The notes: generated by a model not told the origin, from the sequence alone. 64,000 nucleotides of DNA from Dipteris shenzhenensis (GCA_047967505.1 CM106538.1); one strand, 5' to 3'. Shown: positions 34,399 through 46,820, counted from the stretch's first letter. Made by a program: numbers and translations.

Positions 34399-36084
34399 TT
34401 GCCAACAACACCCCAAGCAGAGCCACAGTGGCTCAGATGGTCTACTAGGGAAAGCAGACCTTCAGCCAGATTGACATATGCTCAGAAAGGCAAAGCAATT
34501 CAGGTGGAAACCACCAACTATGCTCTTATGACTACCATCATGGCTACAGAAGAGCCAGTGTACTTCGAAGATGTAGTAGACAAGCCAAAATGGCAAACTG
34601 CTATGAATGAAGAAATGGATGCTTTGTATAAGAATAGTACTTGGAAATTATGCGACCTTCCACCAGGAAAGAAGGCCATAGCAAACAAATGGGTATACAA
34701 AGTGAAGTACAATCCAGATGGCAGTATTCAGAGATACAAAGCCAGACTAGTTGCAAAAGGATTTGCACAACAATATGGTTAGGACTATGATGATACTTAT
34801 GCTCCAGTAGCAAAGATGGATTTCATACAGTTCTTGATATCACTAGCGACACTCAGTAAATGGAATGTGTATCAGCTCGATGTCAAGAATGCATTTCTCA
34901 ATGGTTATCTAGACGAGGAAGTCTACATGCAACAACCCGCAGGTTATGTTGAACCAGGAAAGGAGAAAAAGGTTTGCCATCTCAAGAAAAGTCTCTACGG
35001 CTTAAAACAAGCACCCAAAAGTTGGTACAGTAGAATTGACAAGTATTTTGCTGATCTGGGATACATGAAATCCAATGCAGATCATACTCTCTACTACAAA
35101 GTTCAAGGGGTAGACATTACTATTGCACTTTTGTATGTAGATGATCTGATTGTGACAGGAAGCAAGGATAGCTTCATCAGAAAATTGAAACAAGACTTAT
35201 CTGCAGAGTTCGACATGAAAGATCTTGGACTTATGCACTATTGTCTTGGAATTGAGATCTGGAGAGATTCAGATAGCACATTTATGAGTCAGCTCAAGTA
35301 TGTTGACAGTCTCCTGAAGAAGTTTCATACGACAGATTGCAAGATTGCAGCCACTCCCATGGAACAGAGTTTGAAACTTACTAAAGATTAAAAAAATCCT
35401 ACAGTCAATGACAGATACTACAGGCAACTCATTGGATCTGTTATATATCTGACAATCACACGGCCAGATATTTGTTATGCAATAAGCTCACTAGCACAGT
35501 TTATGGCAAATCCAAAACAGTCTCATTGGAATGCAGCCAAAAGAGTCTTGAGATACATCAGAGGTACAAGATAGTTTGGGATAGAATACATAGGAAGTCA
35601 TCCACGGTTGCATGGATACTATGATAGTTACTATGCCAGAGATCATGAGACCACGAGATCGACACAGGGATATGCATTTTTCCTTGGTCAAGGTGCTATA
35701 TCATGGTTGTCAAACAAACAGCCAACTGTTTCTTTGTCTTCAACTGAAGCAGAATATAGGGCACTCACTACAAGTGCATGTGAGGCTATATGGCTCAGAA
35801 GACTATTGTTAGAAACAGATTACTTTGATGAGTCAAAGCCAACAACAATATACTATGATAATCAGTCAGCTCAAGCATTGGCCAAAAATCCAGTATATCA
35901 CTCTAGGACAAAGCACATTGATGTCAGAGAGCACTTCATCAGAGAAAGAGTGTTACTTGGTGACATCACACTACAGCATTGTGATAGCAAAGAAAATGTT
36001 ACAGACATCTTTATCAAACCACTCGGTAAAGAGCTATTCGAGCAACACCGACTAGCTGACGCAGAGGAAGGACATTCCCATTAA
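34399..36084 (+). pseudogene. copia-D reverse transcriptase and RNase H
   Basis: RT_2-type polymerase: '[25 protein letters not shown]' split at 34692-34765, TAG at 34780-34782, 'QLDVKNAFLNGYLDEEVYMQQP' around 34870-34940, 'SLYGLKQAPKSWY' (about 34990), and the catalytic 'YVDD' near 35137. 'KYVDSLLKKF' and 'TRPDICYAISS' follow, with a TAA at 35389 and a TAG near 35570. RNase H shows '[12 protein letters not shown]' (about 35740), '[24 protein letters not shown]' (about 35850-35920) and the end at TAA 36082. A short purine tract (GAGGGAAGG, about 36179-36187) abuts the right LTR. All three RNase H acidic positions appear present. Confidence 0.87.
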
Positions 36085-36187
36085 AGGGATGTGATGGAAT
36101 GTAATGTAATGCTCAGTCCTTCTTCGATTCCCCAGAATCATCATCTTGAGGGAAGGCCTACTTCATGATGTTGATCTTGAGGGAAGG

Positions 36188-36436
36188 TGTTGAGAGTTCA
36201 CGCTCAACATCATGTGTGCATAGCACCATCACATGATCATATGTGCATAGCACTAACCTTATAGAGTGCTATAAAGGAAAGGATTAGATCCCCTAACCCT
36301 AACCCTAAAAGGGCTTGTATATATTCTATTTTTTCAACTAAATCTAGTGTACAGTTAGTCATTTGTGGTGTGCTCTCTAGCTGTGCCCTCTCTCCTCATC
36401 TCCACTCTTCTCCTCTCCCCTCTTCATATTTTGTCA
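36188..36436 (+). repeat. copia-D 3' LTR
   Basis: 249 bases, TGTTGAGAGTTCACG to TATTTTGTCA. It matches the left LTR except for about five substitutions and an 8-bp deletion. It contains the same TATA and CCCTAA repeats (about 36272-36309). Confidence 0.93.
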
Positions 36437-36830
36437 CTATTGCTGGAACTACAATAGTTATTGCTATAATTCTTGAATCTAGTTTTCTTGTTCTTGAACC
36501 TTATCCTTCAAGATATTTTCTGTATATTCCTCAAAAGCAAAAGCTTCATAAGGCCTCTGAGCCAAAATAAAGAGCCTCTCTTTTAAATTATCCCACACTC
36601 CTTGAGATATAACTACCAACTCATTTTTAAGATTGTCCATAGCATTTGCTGCCACAAATACTCCCTCCAGATCTGTCTCTTCTGAAATGTCTTTCAGCTG
36701 CTGCTCCAAATTTTGCAATGCATCTAGTCTTGCTTGCAACCATAAGTTATTGGTTTATAGCTCTGTATTGTGTTTAGACGCTACCTCCAAAACATTAAAA
36801 ACTGATCTTGCATCTCTTTTAGCCATTTGG
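36437..36830 (-). pseudogene. gypsy-1 extra 3' ORF, N-terminal part
   Basis: Minus frame from about 36830: 'MAKRDARSVFNVLEVASKHNTEL', then TAA and 'LQARLDALQNLEQQLKDI', 'VISQGVWDNLKERLFIL', 'FAFEEYTENILKDKVQEQEN'. Just before the copia-D border is a run of TAG/TAA codons alternating with Gln codons (36437-36490), best read as a former poly-Gln coiled coil. The sequence is heptad-like throughout. It continues in frame at 25243 on the other side of copia-D. No known domain is recognised. Confidence 0.5.
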
Positions 36831-36872
36831 TAACAATAGGAAGACATGCATGCTATTTTTTTGTCTGTTGCA

Positions 36873-37560
36873 TTAGCTTCTATTGGTCACTTTCCTTCTG
36901 CTCTTCACTTTTTGTGGGTCTATGGTCATCCCTTCTTCTAAAATTATATGTCCTAGCAAGACACCCCTTTTTATAGCAAATGCACATTTCTTCGGGTTTA
37001 AGCTCAGTTGTGCAATTCTGCATCTCTCAAGGCATAGCCTCAGATGCTGCAAATGCTCATTCTTTTTTTTGAACACAAAAAAATCATCTAGAAAAACTCT
37101 GATAGAAGTAGTCAAGGAGCAAAAACTTCCTCGATCCATTTCTGAAATGTGGGAGGTGTATTCTTAAGACCAAAAGTCATAACATTACTAGCAAAAACTC
37201 CCCACTCTATGATGAAAGCCGTCTTATCTCTGTCCTCCAGAGCCATCCTTATCTGATTATAGCCACTAAAACCATCCAAGAAACTATACATTTTGTGACC
37301 AGCTATAGCATCAAGCATTGTGTCACAAAAAGGTAATGGAAAGGGTCTGTTATTGTTGCTGCATTTAATTTTCTGTAATCAACACACACTCTCAGCTTAC
37401 CATTCTTCTTAGGTACTATGACTATAGGTGAAAGCCAAGTTACCTTATCTACTTGGTAAATGAACCCCACCTTGAGTAGCTTATCAATTTCCTCCTTCAC
37501 CCTCTGAGCATAGTTTGGATTCATTCTATATCTTTGCTAAACCACTGGGATAGCATCTTT
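36873..37560 (-). pseudogene. gypsy-1 reverse transcriptase (truncated)
   Basis: Gypsy-type RVT_1 on the minus strand: 'YAQRVKEEIDKLLKVGFI' (37515-37460), 'PIVIVPKKNGKLRVCVDYRKLN' split at 37430-37365, 'MYSFLDGFSGYNQI' (37290-37250), 'DKTAFIIEWGVF', 'MTFGLKNTPPTFQ' (37180-37140), and the catalytic box 'VFLDDFFVF' (about 37095-37070), with D-D kept and Y changed to F. Then 'NPKKCAFAIKRGVLLGHI' and 'IDPQKVK' follow, ending near 36890. RNase H and integrase do not follow; the next recognisable coding is the extra ORF at 36830. Frames shift at least twice. Confidence 0.85.
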
Positions 37561-37760
37561 CTTCAAGTCTTCTATGTTGGCAAAAAGATGTATCAACTCC
37601 TTTCATATTTGTGTCATGCCAAGCAAACACATCCTTGAATTCCAATAACAATTTATGTAAAGCTTAAAGTTGCATCTAACAAAGCACTAGTTAACATGCA
37701 CCAACTTTGGATCTTGTTCTGTTCCAAGGTTCATCTTAGTTAAATCATCCTTCTGTACTC

Positions 37761-38500
37761 TTACACACTTAAGTGATCCTCAAATGCTGTTTCAGCTTCA
37801 ATGATTACTTGAATGTCGGTTTTAACGTAAACTTCTTCCTTCTCCTCATCAACATCCCACTGGTTTGCATAAAATCCATCTGACTTCTTTTCTTTGCCTT
37901 CTTCTTGGGCTTCCTTCAGACTGGGATTGTTCAAAATCGAAACTGCAGACATCTCCATTGCTGGAAAACTGCACCTTGAAAGACTCTTGTACTGATCAAG
38001 GATACTCAGCACATCCACTTCAAAAATTGGTAGAAGAGATGGATTTCTTTTTAGAAACCATTCCTCCTCCTCCTCTTCCGCTTCAGCCACCATGATAATG
38101 CCTTTAGCTACTAAGGGCTGAACCCTTTTTGGTACACTCCTTGTTGGGACCATTGCCATCCTAAATTTCTTCTTTCCTTTTCTGATGTTCACCCTATTAG
38201 GCCCCCAATCCTTCTTGATCTTGGCTACCCGAAACCACGACCTACCAGGTAGCATTGAATAAGACTACTCATCTCCCTCCAATCTTAGGACCACAAAACT
38301 GACCATAAACGACGTCAATTCGCAAACTCCAATTTGTTGATTCCACAAAATTCCTAGAGGTTGGACCCTTCTTTGGTCTGCCATCTTTACCTAAAAAGGG
38401 GCTGTATCTAATTCATTGAGACATAATTTCCTATAAAGGTCTTAAAACAAGATGTTCACACCTGACCCACCATCTAGCAGGACTTCTGGTATCATCTGTG
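37761..38500 (-). pseudogene. gypsy-1 aspartic protease region
   Basis: Near 38490-38445 the minus strand reads 'EVLLDGGSGVNI', a retropepsin-like active site (D-G-G-S in place of D-T/S-G). Downstream is 'MLPGRSWFRVAKIKKDW' (38255-38205), resembling the family's 'L-G-x-W-x-x-x-A' end of the protease. An acidic 164-codon frame then bridges to RT, with 'EAEEEEEEWFLK' and 'YKSLSRCSFPAMEMSAV'. Stops lie between the two blocks. Confidence 0.6.
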
Positions 38501-39226
38501 ACTTATATTCCACCTAAATAAGTGGTATAGTATAATCCACGTCCTCTATCTATGCTGCATTAACAGCTGGGTCAACTTCAAAAGACTCTCCCTCTTCCCT
38601 TTTTGCTTTGTCCATTAGGCTTCCCATGTTAACTGACAACTTAGCCAACAATTGCGTTTTGAATTCTGGTACCAAATTAAGAATGTGATATTAATCTTTA
38701 GGCTGTGAAACAATTCTTCTTGTTCCCCTGTAACCTCCTTTTCTAATTCCTTAAGTACACCAGTCCTCAGCTGAGTCTCTTTGCAAGCCCCTTTCTTTTT
38801 TAGAATGTCTACTTTCTAGCTTTCATCTTGCATATCAGTAGATACCTCAGGTTTTACTATGCTTCCTTTGTTGTCAGCCTAATCTTCCTTTGGTTCATCC
38901 TCAATCACTATTGGATTGCACATTGAGGTTGTACTTTGTTCTCTGCTGGTTGTACTGATTCATCCATTTTTACTTTAGCAGGTATAGGTTGTGTGGTGTC
39001 CATCAATGCCCACTTAACCTTTTTATCTGCATTTACCTTATCCAAGGCTTTAAGAACCTCATGTCAAACTTTGTTTTGCTCATCCCAATCAATTGGGTGT
39101 TTGCGTTTATCTGCCATTGGCACTTTTTCTTCCTTTGGGATTGGTCCTTTCGACCTTGTTATAGCCAATGCTGTCGGATCATTTTGTCCTTCCGACATGT
39201 TACTCTCCTACTTACATCCTGAGAAA
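38501..39226 (-). other. gypsy-1 gag-protease linker, frame lost
   Basis: About 700 bases between the gag knuckles and the protease site. Only short minus-strand frames remain and no domain is visible. Confidence 0.4.
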
Positions 39227-41400
39227 TCACATAAAATAGCCAATACTGGATCCATAACCTTCTTCTCTTGTGCTTCTATCTGCTTCAATTTTCTCGGTCC
39301 TTACTCTACCCCATTTTGCTCGAGCTATATTATCATAGCGTTGGCCTAGGTTGGTGGTGGGCGAGGTAGATTTTGTGTTTGTGATTGTGTTTGGTATTGA
39401 TGCCCCTCTCATTGTGGTGTTTACACCAGTGTTCACATCCTGGACTTTGCCTTTGTCCAGCTTTTCCACAATATGTGCAATTCTGTGCTTCATTACTTGT
39501 ATTGGCTTTATTTTCCCAATTCTGATATGTTGGTCTTCTCATCTGGTTAGCATTCTCATTTACCCGTACTTGATTGGCTATAGGTGGTTGTGTCATTGCT
39601 ATAGCAGCTTGCATGTGAGGAGGCAACTACCCCCTATAATTCAGATTGTACCAGCAATTGGCACTGTCATGATCTCGTTTGAGGCAAAACTCACATTGAG
39701 CTTTCTCAGATGAACCGGCTTCTGATAGCCCCATACTTTTCAAATGTTTTTTGATCTTTTTCTCTAGCTTTTCATCACTTGAGGAAGCTTTTGCCTTTTT
39801 CTTGGACTTGGAACTCCCCTTGGACTTTCCCTTCTTAGATTCCTTTTTTCTTTTTCTCTTGGACTTCATGTCCTCATCATCCGAAGCATCCGAATCATCT
39901 TCCTTGGACTTGGATTCCACATCATCATCCTCACTATCAGTGTCAGAGTCTTCGTCCGAATCTATGTCCGAATCTGAATCCTCTGCATCCTTCTTTTTCC
40001 CCTTCTTTGATTTGCTTTTGGTCATACCAATTCTTCATTCTGCATGCTATGACCATGTCGGCTCCTACCAACGTATCCCTTCCTACCATAGCACTTCTCA
40101 ATTCCTTATTTAACCCTTTGCAGAAGTAATCCCCCAATTGTTCCTCAGTTAGTCTTTGAGCGGTGGCTAGCCTTTGGTTTAGATTTCGAAACTTTTGGGC
40201 ATAGTCTTCTACCAACAGATCCTTCTGTTTCAATTATTGAAGTTTCTTGAGGATTGCTTCTGGTGTTTTCTCCTGTCAGAATCTTGATAGAAAAGCTTGT
40301 TTCAAAGCATCATAATCCGGAAAGTGATTCATACCATATTGAATGAACCAACTCATGGCCTTGCCTACCAAGGTTGCTGCCAATTGTTCCTTCTTGACCG
40401 CATCGCCAAGCTGATCTTCGAAACAACTTGCTACCCATCGGGTCTCAAATTGCCCAATGTGACTATTAGGGTCTTGTTTTGTCTTGCCATTGAATTTAGT
40501 AGAGTGGGCTCTGGGGTTCTACATGTTGACTGCTGGATTGATTGGAACTACTAGTTTTGCTCTCCTTGTGCGGGGTTTGCTCAAGAGTGGATCAAACAAT
40601 TGCCTTTGCGCTTCTACATACAGCCCAACTGCTGTGTGGCACCCAAAAGTTTCTCGAATGAAGGATCCTGATGGAGACCATGTGAGATATTATGCATTAA
40701 CTGCATCTTGGTATTCTAAACTTCCTCCAGAACTAGTGGAAGGATCTTCACCAGATGTGTTACCAGGAACCCAGTCTTCATCTTTCGAACTCGGAGCAGT
40801 TTCATCCAATTCTGGCTGGATTTCGAATGGTTCACCTACCTCTTCCTGCGTTCCAATCGTCTCACTAGGTGCTTCCTCATTTGAATCAAGATGGCCCCTT
40901 GCCCGAGCCCTTGTAAAATAGAGACGATTGATACACCGAGTTGATGACTCTATTTCCTCCATGTCTAATATCTGCTACCACTCTCTCCATGAACATTCTA
41001 TGAGATTGCTCGACTCCTTCTCCCTTTGGACTCCTTCTCCCTTTGGTCTTTAGATTGAATTATCTATGCCAACCTCAATGCTCCTCGACATTTCCATCCA
41101 TGATTTCTCTTGCAAGGAATTCTCACCTCTTCTATTGCAAATTGCGGATTAATTCCCACACATTGCTGATAATCTCTTGAAGTGCTTCACAGTTCCCACC
41201 ATTCATAGTTGTTTGTTGGAGGTTCCTTAGCACCTGGAGAGCATGGTAGAGAATATTGATTTCTCCCTGCAAGTGTTGGAGGTTCTTGTTCCACAAACTA
41301 GATGTTATGTGTGCACGTTCTACCACATACACTCCGCTTCCATAGTATTTGCACGAAGGAGCCATCTGCTCTCTCTTCTCATATTCATGATTGAAAATGG
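39227..41400 (-). pseudogene. gypsy-1 gag
   Basis: Structural polyprotein remnant, read from 41365 downward. It starts with a helical N-terminal piece ('LQHLQGEINILYHALQVLRNL'-like, split by frame), then an acidic Ser-rich piece (40962-40690). The gag core has 'VEDYAQKFRNLNQRL' and 'QLGDYFCKGLNKELRSAM' (40233-40100), matching the Retrotrans_gag pattern. A strongly acidic then basic low-complexity stretch leads to a CCHC knuckle 'CEFCLKRDHDSANC' (39690-39650). A second knuckle-like 'CTYCGKAGQ' follows (about 39480). Frames shift several times. Two knuckles and a Ser/Asp/Glu/Lys tract of about 100 residues are unusual but not unique. Confidence 0.75.
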
Positions 41401-41617
41401 CTAATTTCTTTGTAGCGTTGGATTGCTTATAGGCGTGGATTGTGTTGACTTAATCTCTTTGATCATTAATTGTCTCAAGATTCAATTCATTCATTTTGAT
41501 TGTCCATCCCCTTGTAGGTAGAATGCCTGTAGCTTCGACATGTTGACTGTCTTCTTCGTCTTTCAAATCCTTTGCCACCTTCGGTCGAAATGCCCAATTT
41601 ATTTGCAGGATCGCTAG

Positions 41618-42020
41618 TGTAACAGGTAGAGATTAGATCCCAAAACCTACCTATTAGTAGAAATATAGCATCTTCAAGTATGCATTCAGAACTTTCGAAA
41701 GAGAACACATCAACTCAAGATCGAGTGCAACATAGATAATCGATTAAGGTAAACAACTACATATTTCTTGTATTGCAAATGCTTCTGTCACAACAACATA
41801 TATAGAATAGGCATAAAATTGGACAACAACATCATATCCGCATTCAGAATATTGTATGATAGGTATATGAATTGAACAACTAACTTCCTACATATTATAG
41901 TTGCTTATTAATTTGCAGACGTGCCTCATCTTCGATTTCACAACTAACTCCCATTAAGGTTTCCTATACATCCTATATCATTGTTAAAGATAAATAGTTC
42001 ATAAATGTGTTTGAGCTACA
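41618..42020 (-). repeat. gypsy-1 5' LTR
   Basis: 403 bases, homologous to 24295-24709. On the minus strand it begins TGTAGCTCAAACACATTT and ends CCTGTTACA. The bases that would be the PBS (CTAGCGATCCTGC) do not match a tRNA 3' end that I recognise. Confidence 0.85.
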
Positions 42021-42389
42021 TGCCCACACTACCCATGTTCTTGAATCATTAATTTTCTTAGAGCAATTGTTAAAGGAGCCCATCTACTTTCTGCACTTGT
42101 GAAGTTCACAAAGAATGTTGGAGGTCCCAACTTTCTGATCATTGTGAATACCTGTTTGCGAAGGTGTTCCAAATTGTCTGGCGTTGTTGGATCGTCCCGA
42201 TATCCTATATCTGATTGTAGAAATTCATCTAAATTAGGCTTTTTTTTAACGTCTTTTGCTATGAGTTCCCGTCCTTGTAGTTTTGCTTTTTGTATACGTA
42301 TCCATGCAGATCTTGCAATGTTTTTGGAAAGTATACTTATTGCCTTGAAAAAAAGACTTGGTATTTGTAAAGCATGGCATCTGTCTTTG
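42021..42389 (-). pseudogene. Helentron Helitron_like_N block
   Basis: One continuous minus frame of about 115 codons between the gypsy-1 and copia-A insertions. It shows 'LFFKAISILSKNIARSAWIR', 'KLQGRELIAKDV', 'DNLEHLRKQVFTMIRKLGPP' and 'TFFVNFTSAESRWAPL'. The last is the hallmark 'MIRQLG-PTFF-TFS-AE-RW' of the Helitron N-terminal domain. Upstream it joins 'WEILHKD' at 57216 through one CTTTG target copy, in frame. Downstream it should continue into 'VHELIRNDP' at 24294. Confidence 0.85.
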
Positions 42390-42635
42390 TGTTAAGGCAT
42401 AAACACATGGGTTTAGCCTTACATGGGGAATGCCAAGAGACCCATGTGTGTGGGGATAGCAAGGGGTGCATGGTGTGGGCAACGAAGGGGCATTATCCTC
42501 TATATATATATTCATATATGCAGCGGTTAATACAATCAGTTACATTCTTCCTTATTCCTTGTGTTGTATCTTCTTGATCAGAGTTTTGAGAGTCTCTTGT
42601 GGGTTCATTCCCTATAGGGGCCAAGGGCCTCTACA
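42390..42635. repeat. copia-A left LTR
   Basis: 246 bases, TGTTAAGGCATAAACAC to GGGCCTCTACA. It matches the split right LTR with roughly 7% differences by eye. Confidence 0.9.
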
Positions 42636-45144
42636 CATTGGTGGCCACAACATTCTTGCTCATTGACCTTGGGATGAATCAAGCATAAGCTGCACATGAT
42701 TCTAATGTGCTATGATCTTTGCCAACAATCCGATCTAAAGACTTTGGTTGGGAGTGTTGTCACTGGGTCCTCGATTTTGCAAACCACAAAGCAAGATACA
42801 TGGTTATGGAGGCGAGCATGGTGCAAAGGCCATCCAGAGTGGATGGAAATGGGTGCACTTAGTGTTCGATTCATTCTACCATGTTCTCTTGGTGGTATCG
42901 TGTTCTGGATTTTGAAGTCTTTCTGATGCTGAAGTTGCTGCTGCGACTAGAGGTTGGCATCATCTTGGGCCTTCTACTATACTATGGCCTTCTCGTACGT
43001 GATGCAGCCATTGAGGCTTCTGTGAGACTACAGATGGTAGCCTTGGTATAGTATTCTATTTGCAGTTGTTGCCTATGAGAAGTTACACCTAGTGACCACA
43101 AGGAGCTGACTTTACTACTATTGTTGATTCTATCCAACGGGGAGCAAGAAGCTTGTGAGGAAGGACTATCTAGACAGAGAACAAGACATCGATCATTGAC
43201 ACCAATTTGGCTGTTTGTGGAGCCATACTATTATATCTTGCAAATAAATGCCTATATCTTCTAGGTTTGAAGATGCGCCAAGCTATTGTGGTGGATGATC
43301 TCGTGCAAAATGCATTGCCCATCACAAAGTTGAGTTGAACCTGTGGTCTTTCATGACTATCACGAGGGTGCTGAATTTGGCACTGCAAGCGATGGACCGG
43401 GCTAATAGAGAGGCAACCAGAATATAGTGAGGCACCACAAAGGAGTTGGATTTCCATAGCCTTGGCTTTGTAGGAGTGCAATTGATGTCAATTGCGGTGG
43501 TCGAGTCATGTTGAGCTTTAATATCAGTGAATACTGAACATTTACACATGAATCCACGGATGGGATAGTCGTGTTAGGGTGGCAGAACTGACTCCTGATC
43601 CAACAGAAGGGACCAAGGTAGTGCCTTAGGGTGGTTTGTGAGAGAAAGCCATGTTAAGAGGAAGTGCAATGCCTTGGGTGGAAGGTGTACAAAGATGTTC
43701 TCTTGGCCATCATCGGAGGGCATTGAATGCAAGTTGATTGCAAATATGTAAGTTATAGTTTGGTGTTGCTACACTGATTCATCGATGGGGTGCACACAAC
43801 GAAAATGAATAGCAGAGGGAAGATTGGTGATCATGTTGCTACAAACGAATATCAATGCATGAAAATTTTCATGCTACATGTATTGCAAGCAAAACATGGC
43901 ACCCAAGCCTAATTGAAGCAGCCATGGTTACGACCAAGACCAAGATGTTGAAGATGCCAGAAGCATGAGGACACGATGACTCAAACTGAGCTTTTGATGG
44001 GTGTAGAGAGATGGCTTGCCTTGCAACTAGGGAGAAGTGGCCTACTATAAGCAAAAGAGAGATCCAAACGTAGTTGGACTCAGATACCGCATGCAGGGTC
44101 ATGTTGCCAAGCCATATTAGCTAGTGCAAAGTCATGCAATTGTAGCATGCAGAGAATCAAAGGGTGAATTCGGTTTTGCTTATGGTTCAAGGGTTGTGGT
44201 GGCCTATGCAAACTGCCACCATGGTCAAAATCCATAACACAATGCCCGGCTATAATTTGCCACACTCAATGTAGCACCCCAGTGCGGGAGGGCTTGTACA
44301 ATACCCATAGGATGGACGAATTGACCTCATGGTGCTTGTTGTAAATGAAGGCAATCATTTGTGGACTTTCTGTGCTACGGGTGGAAAATGCTTGTGCAAA
44401 TGTTGTTGTTGCTGGTGGTGATCTACAATGAATGCTACATGCCCAAGGAATTTGCAATGGTTATGAAGCACAATTGATGCGGGTCAGCATCAATTACAGA
44501 GGAAGATGATCAAAGATTTTGGAAGTGTACTGGAAGCCAGATGTAGAAGATCATCCAAATACAAGCACATCCTATCTCAAGACAATGTGAACTATGCTAA
44601 TAAATACACTGACGAAGATAATGCCAAGTTTTCTAACAATGATGCACAGTATTCATGATGAAGTTGGGTTGTCGATTCACAATGGTGCATGGTAAATGGT
44701 GACATGAAGTCAGTGGGCTGGTTGCTACATTTCTTTTGTAACTTGATTCTATCATTATCACACACTTGAAGGTTTTCTCCAAGGATAACCAAGAGAGGTC
44801 TTATCATTGAGAGAGGCCTAATAGGGTGAGGAGGCCATATCGACATGAGAGATCAGATGGAGCGCTTCCACCAAGAGTTCGGTTCTTTGCAAGCAAGAGG
44901 ACTTTTTGTGGGGGTTGTAGTCAAGAAGCCGGAGTGGTGTGGCGGTTGTGTTGGAACTATGTATTTGCAAAGTGTGCAACACACCATGTCTACTCTTTTA
45001 TCTAAAGATTTTTTTCCTGTGCACTCATAGGTTCTCTGCCTCGGCTATGCCTAAAATGATTATACTCCTTTGCACATGCACATATCGCATCTGACTTCTA
45101 CTCATGCGCATTGTGGATTCACACAATCCACTGTGAGTGCCATG
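42636..45144. other. copia-A interior, no gene recognised
   Basis: About 2.5 kb. Frames on either strand are short and match nothing known to me. A hairpin GTGGATT/AATCCAC lies near 45112-45130, close to the right LTR. Confidence 0.55.
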
Positions 45145-45185
45145 TGTTAAGGCATAAACACATGGGTTTAGCCTTACATGGGGAA
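45145..45185. repeat. copia-A right LTR, first fragment
   Basis: TGTTAAGGCATAAACACATG through GGGAA. It ends exactly at the GGGAA target copy of copia-B. Confidence 0.9.
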
Positions 45186-45370
45186 TGAGAGTGCTCTCAA
45201 CGGAAGCAAGAACGGAAGAAGGAGAGAAAGAGAGAGAGAGAGAGAGACAGAGAACCACACAAGTTTTGGTGGGTGCAGAACCACCCTAATCTTCTTTTTA
45301 ATTCATTTATATATGTGTTTGAGTATTGTACATAACTGGGGTAAAGGCACAGTGACCTTTAACCCCCATA
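45186..45370 (-). repeat. copia-B 3' LTR
   Basis: 185 bases in window orientation, TGAGAGTGCTCTCAAC to AACCCCCATA. It contains a GA microsatellite. The terminal CA has become TA. A purine tract (on the minus strand, from 45371) adjoins it. Confidence 0.9.
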
Positions 45371-45423
45371 ACCTCCCACTTAAAGGACAATGTGCCTTTA
45401 AGGGAGAACAACCAGTGAGCATA

Positions 45424-45932
45424 CTATCCAATGCTCATCAATACATGACAATACTCAAACCGCTGACTACGTAGACTCTTCGTTAGCATATCTACAGGGT
45501 TATCATCTGTATGAACCTTGACAAGCGCTATGCGCTTGTCCTCAAGTACCTCCCTGATGAAATGGTACTTGACCTCAATGTGTTTGGTCTTTGCATGAAA
45601 GACCAGATTCTGTGCTAGCTGAATAGCACTCATGGAATCACTATGCAATGTCGGTACACCTGTATGAATCCCCAAATCTCCCACTAGCCGATCAAGCCAT
45701 ATAGCCTCCTTGCAACCCTCTGTGGCTGCAACATACTCAGCCTCTATGGTAGACAAAGCAACGCACTTCTGTGCATGAGACATCCACGACACTGCACCAC
45801 CTGCAAAGGTGAACACATAACCAGAAGTGGATCTCCTACTATCCACATGCCCTGCATAGTCTGAATCTGTGTACCCAAGTACACGCATGTCTCCTCTACC
45901 AAAGCAGATGCACATCTCCTTGGTACCCTTCA
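45424..45932 (-). pseudogene. copia-B RNase H, C-terminal part
   Basis: Minus frame from the copia-C border (45932) to a stop at 45424. It shows 'VLGYTDSDYAGHVDSRRSTSGYVF' split over 45880-45810, 'ALSTIEAEYVAATEGCKEA', 'LHSDSMSAIQLAQNLVFHAKTKHIE' and 'DMLTKSL'. This is a full copia RNase H with its D, E and D residues. It continues upstream at 51431, across copia-C, in frame through one CTTCA copy ('RYMK-GTKE'). Confidence 0.88.
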
Positions 45933-46244
45933 TGTTGAGATATCAAGCTCTATCCCCGACATATCTCCTGGATGACTATCATTGGATGACTATCATTTAT
46001 GTCACCGCCTATGTTAGTTGTACTCGTGGTGTAGTTAGACTACCACGTATGTTTTTGGTTTGGGTTCACATATGAACCACGTATTCTAGGTTTTGACATA
46101 TAGGGTATTTCCCTCTTCTATTGTATTGTTGTTGTGTGCAAAAGTGAAGAAAGGCTTCACCCTCCAACCTTGTGTCCTCTCTCTTTTGTGTGTAGTGAAG
46201 AAAGCTGAACTTGAGTCTCCTATCTCTCTCCCTTTTTCTTTACA
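45933..46244 (+). repeat. copia-C 5' LTR
   Basis: 312 bases, TGTTGAGATATCAAGC to TTTCTTTACA. It carries a tandem GGATGACTATCATT duplication (14 bp) that the right LTR lacks. Confidence 0.95.
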
Positions 46245-46257
46245 TGGTATCAGAGCC
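46245..46257 (+). other. copia-C primer-binding site
   Basis: TGGTATCAGAGCC abuts the LTR, the initiator-Met-tRNA type site. A 5' leader of about 560 bases follows before the gag ATG. Confidence 0.93.
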
Positions 46258-46820
46258 TTGTTCGTGGTAAGGAGCTCAAGAAAGCTAGCCAAGTTTGTGA
46301 TGTCCTGGTAAGAGGACCAGTGTAGCTTTCCTATTTCGAGTTTGGGAGCAAATCTCTGCAGGTAGCACAGCCAGAAGTGCAGGAGTGGACTGCTTCAGAT
46401 TGAGAGGCCCTTCGCGGTGCGGCGAGAGCGCAGTATATGCTGCGGGAGAAGGCAAGCCCTCGGCGACTTTATTTTTCTGATTTGAGGCCGTTTCGGGGCC
46501 CGTTTTGAAGGCGGAAGTTCTTCGCAGGCACTCAGAAAAAGGCCCTGTTTTTGCTGTGCGACCACCACGCGGCTAGTCGGTGGAAAGGTGCCACAGAAAT
46601 TGCATCGTATGCCTATGTGCAGAGATATTGGGAGTTGCAGATTCATGCCTGTTGCCTGTTGATGCAAAATCGTCACGAGGAAGTGACTGTGTGGTGAAAT
46701 ACCACTTTCGTCAGTGTTGCAGATCTGCCCCTGTGAGGCTCTTTGCAGAAGTTTTGCTATTTGCCCTTCTGAGGCATTTGCTGTGTTTACAGGTTGCTGT
46801 TGCAATTCGTGATTTGTAAA

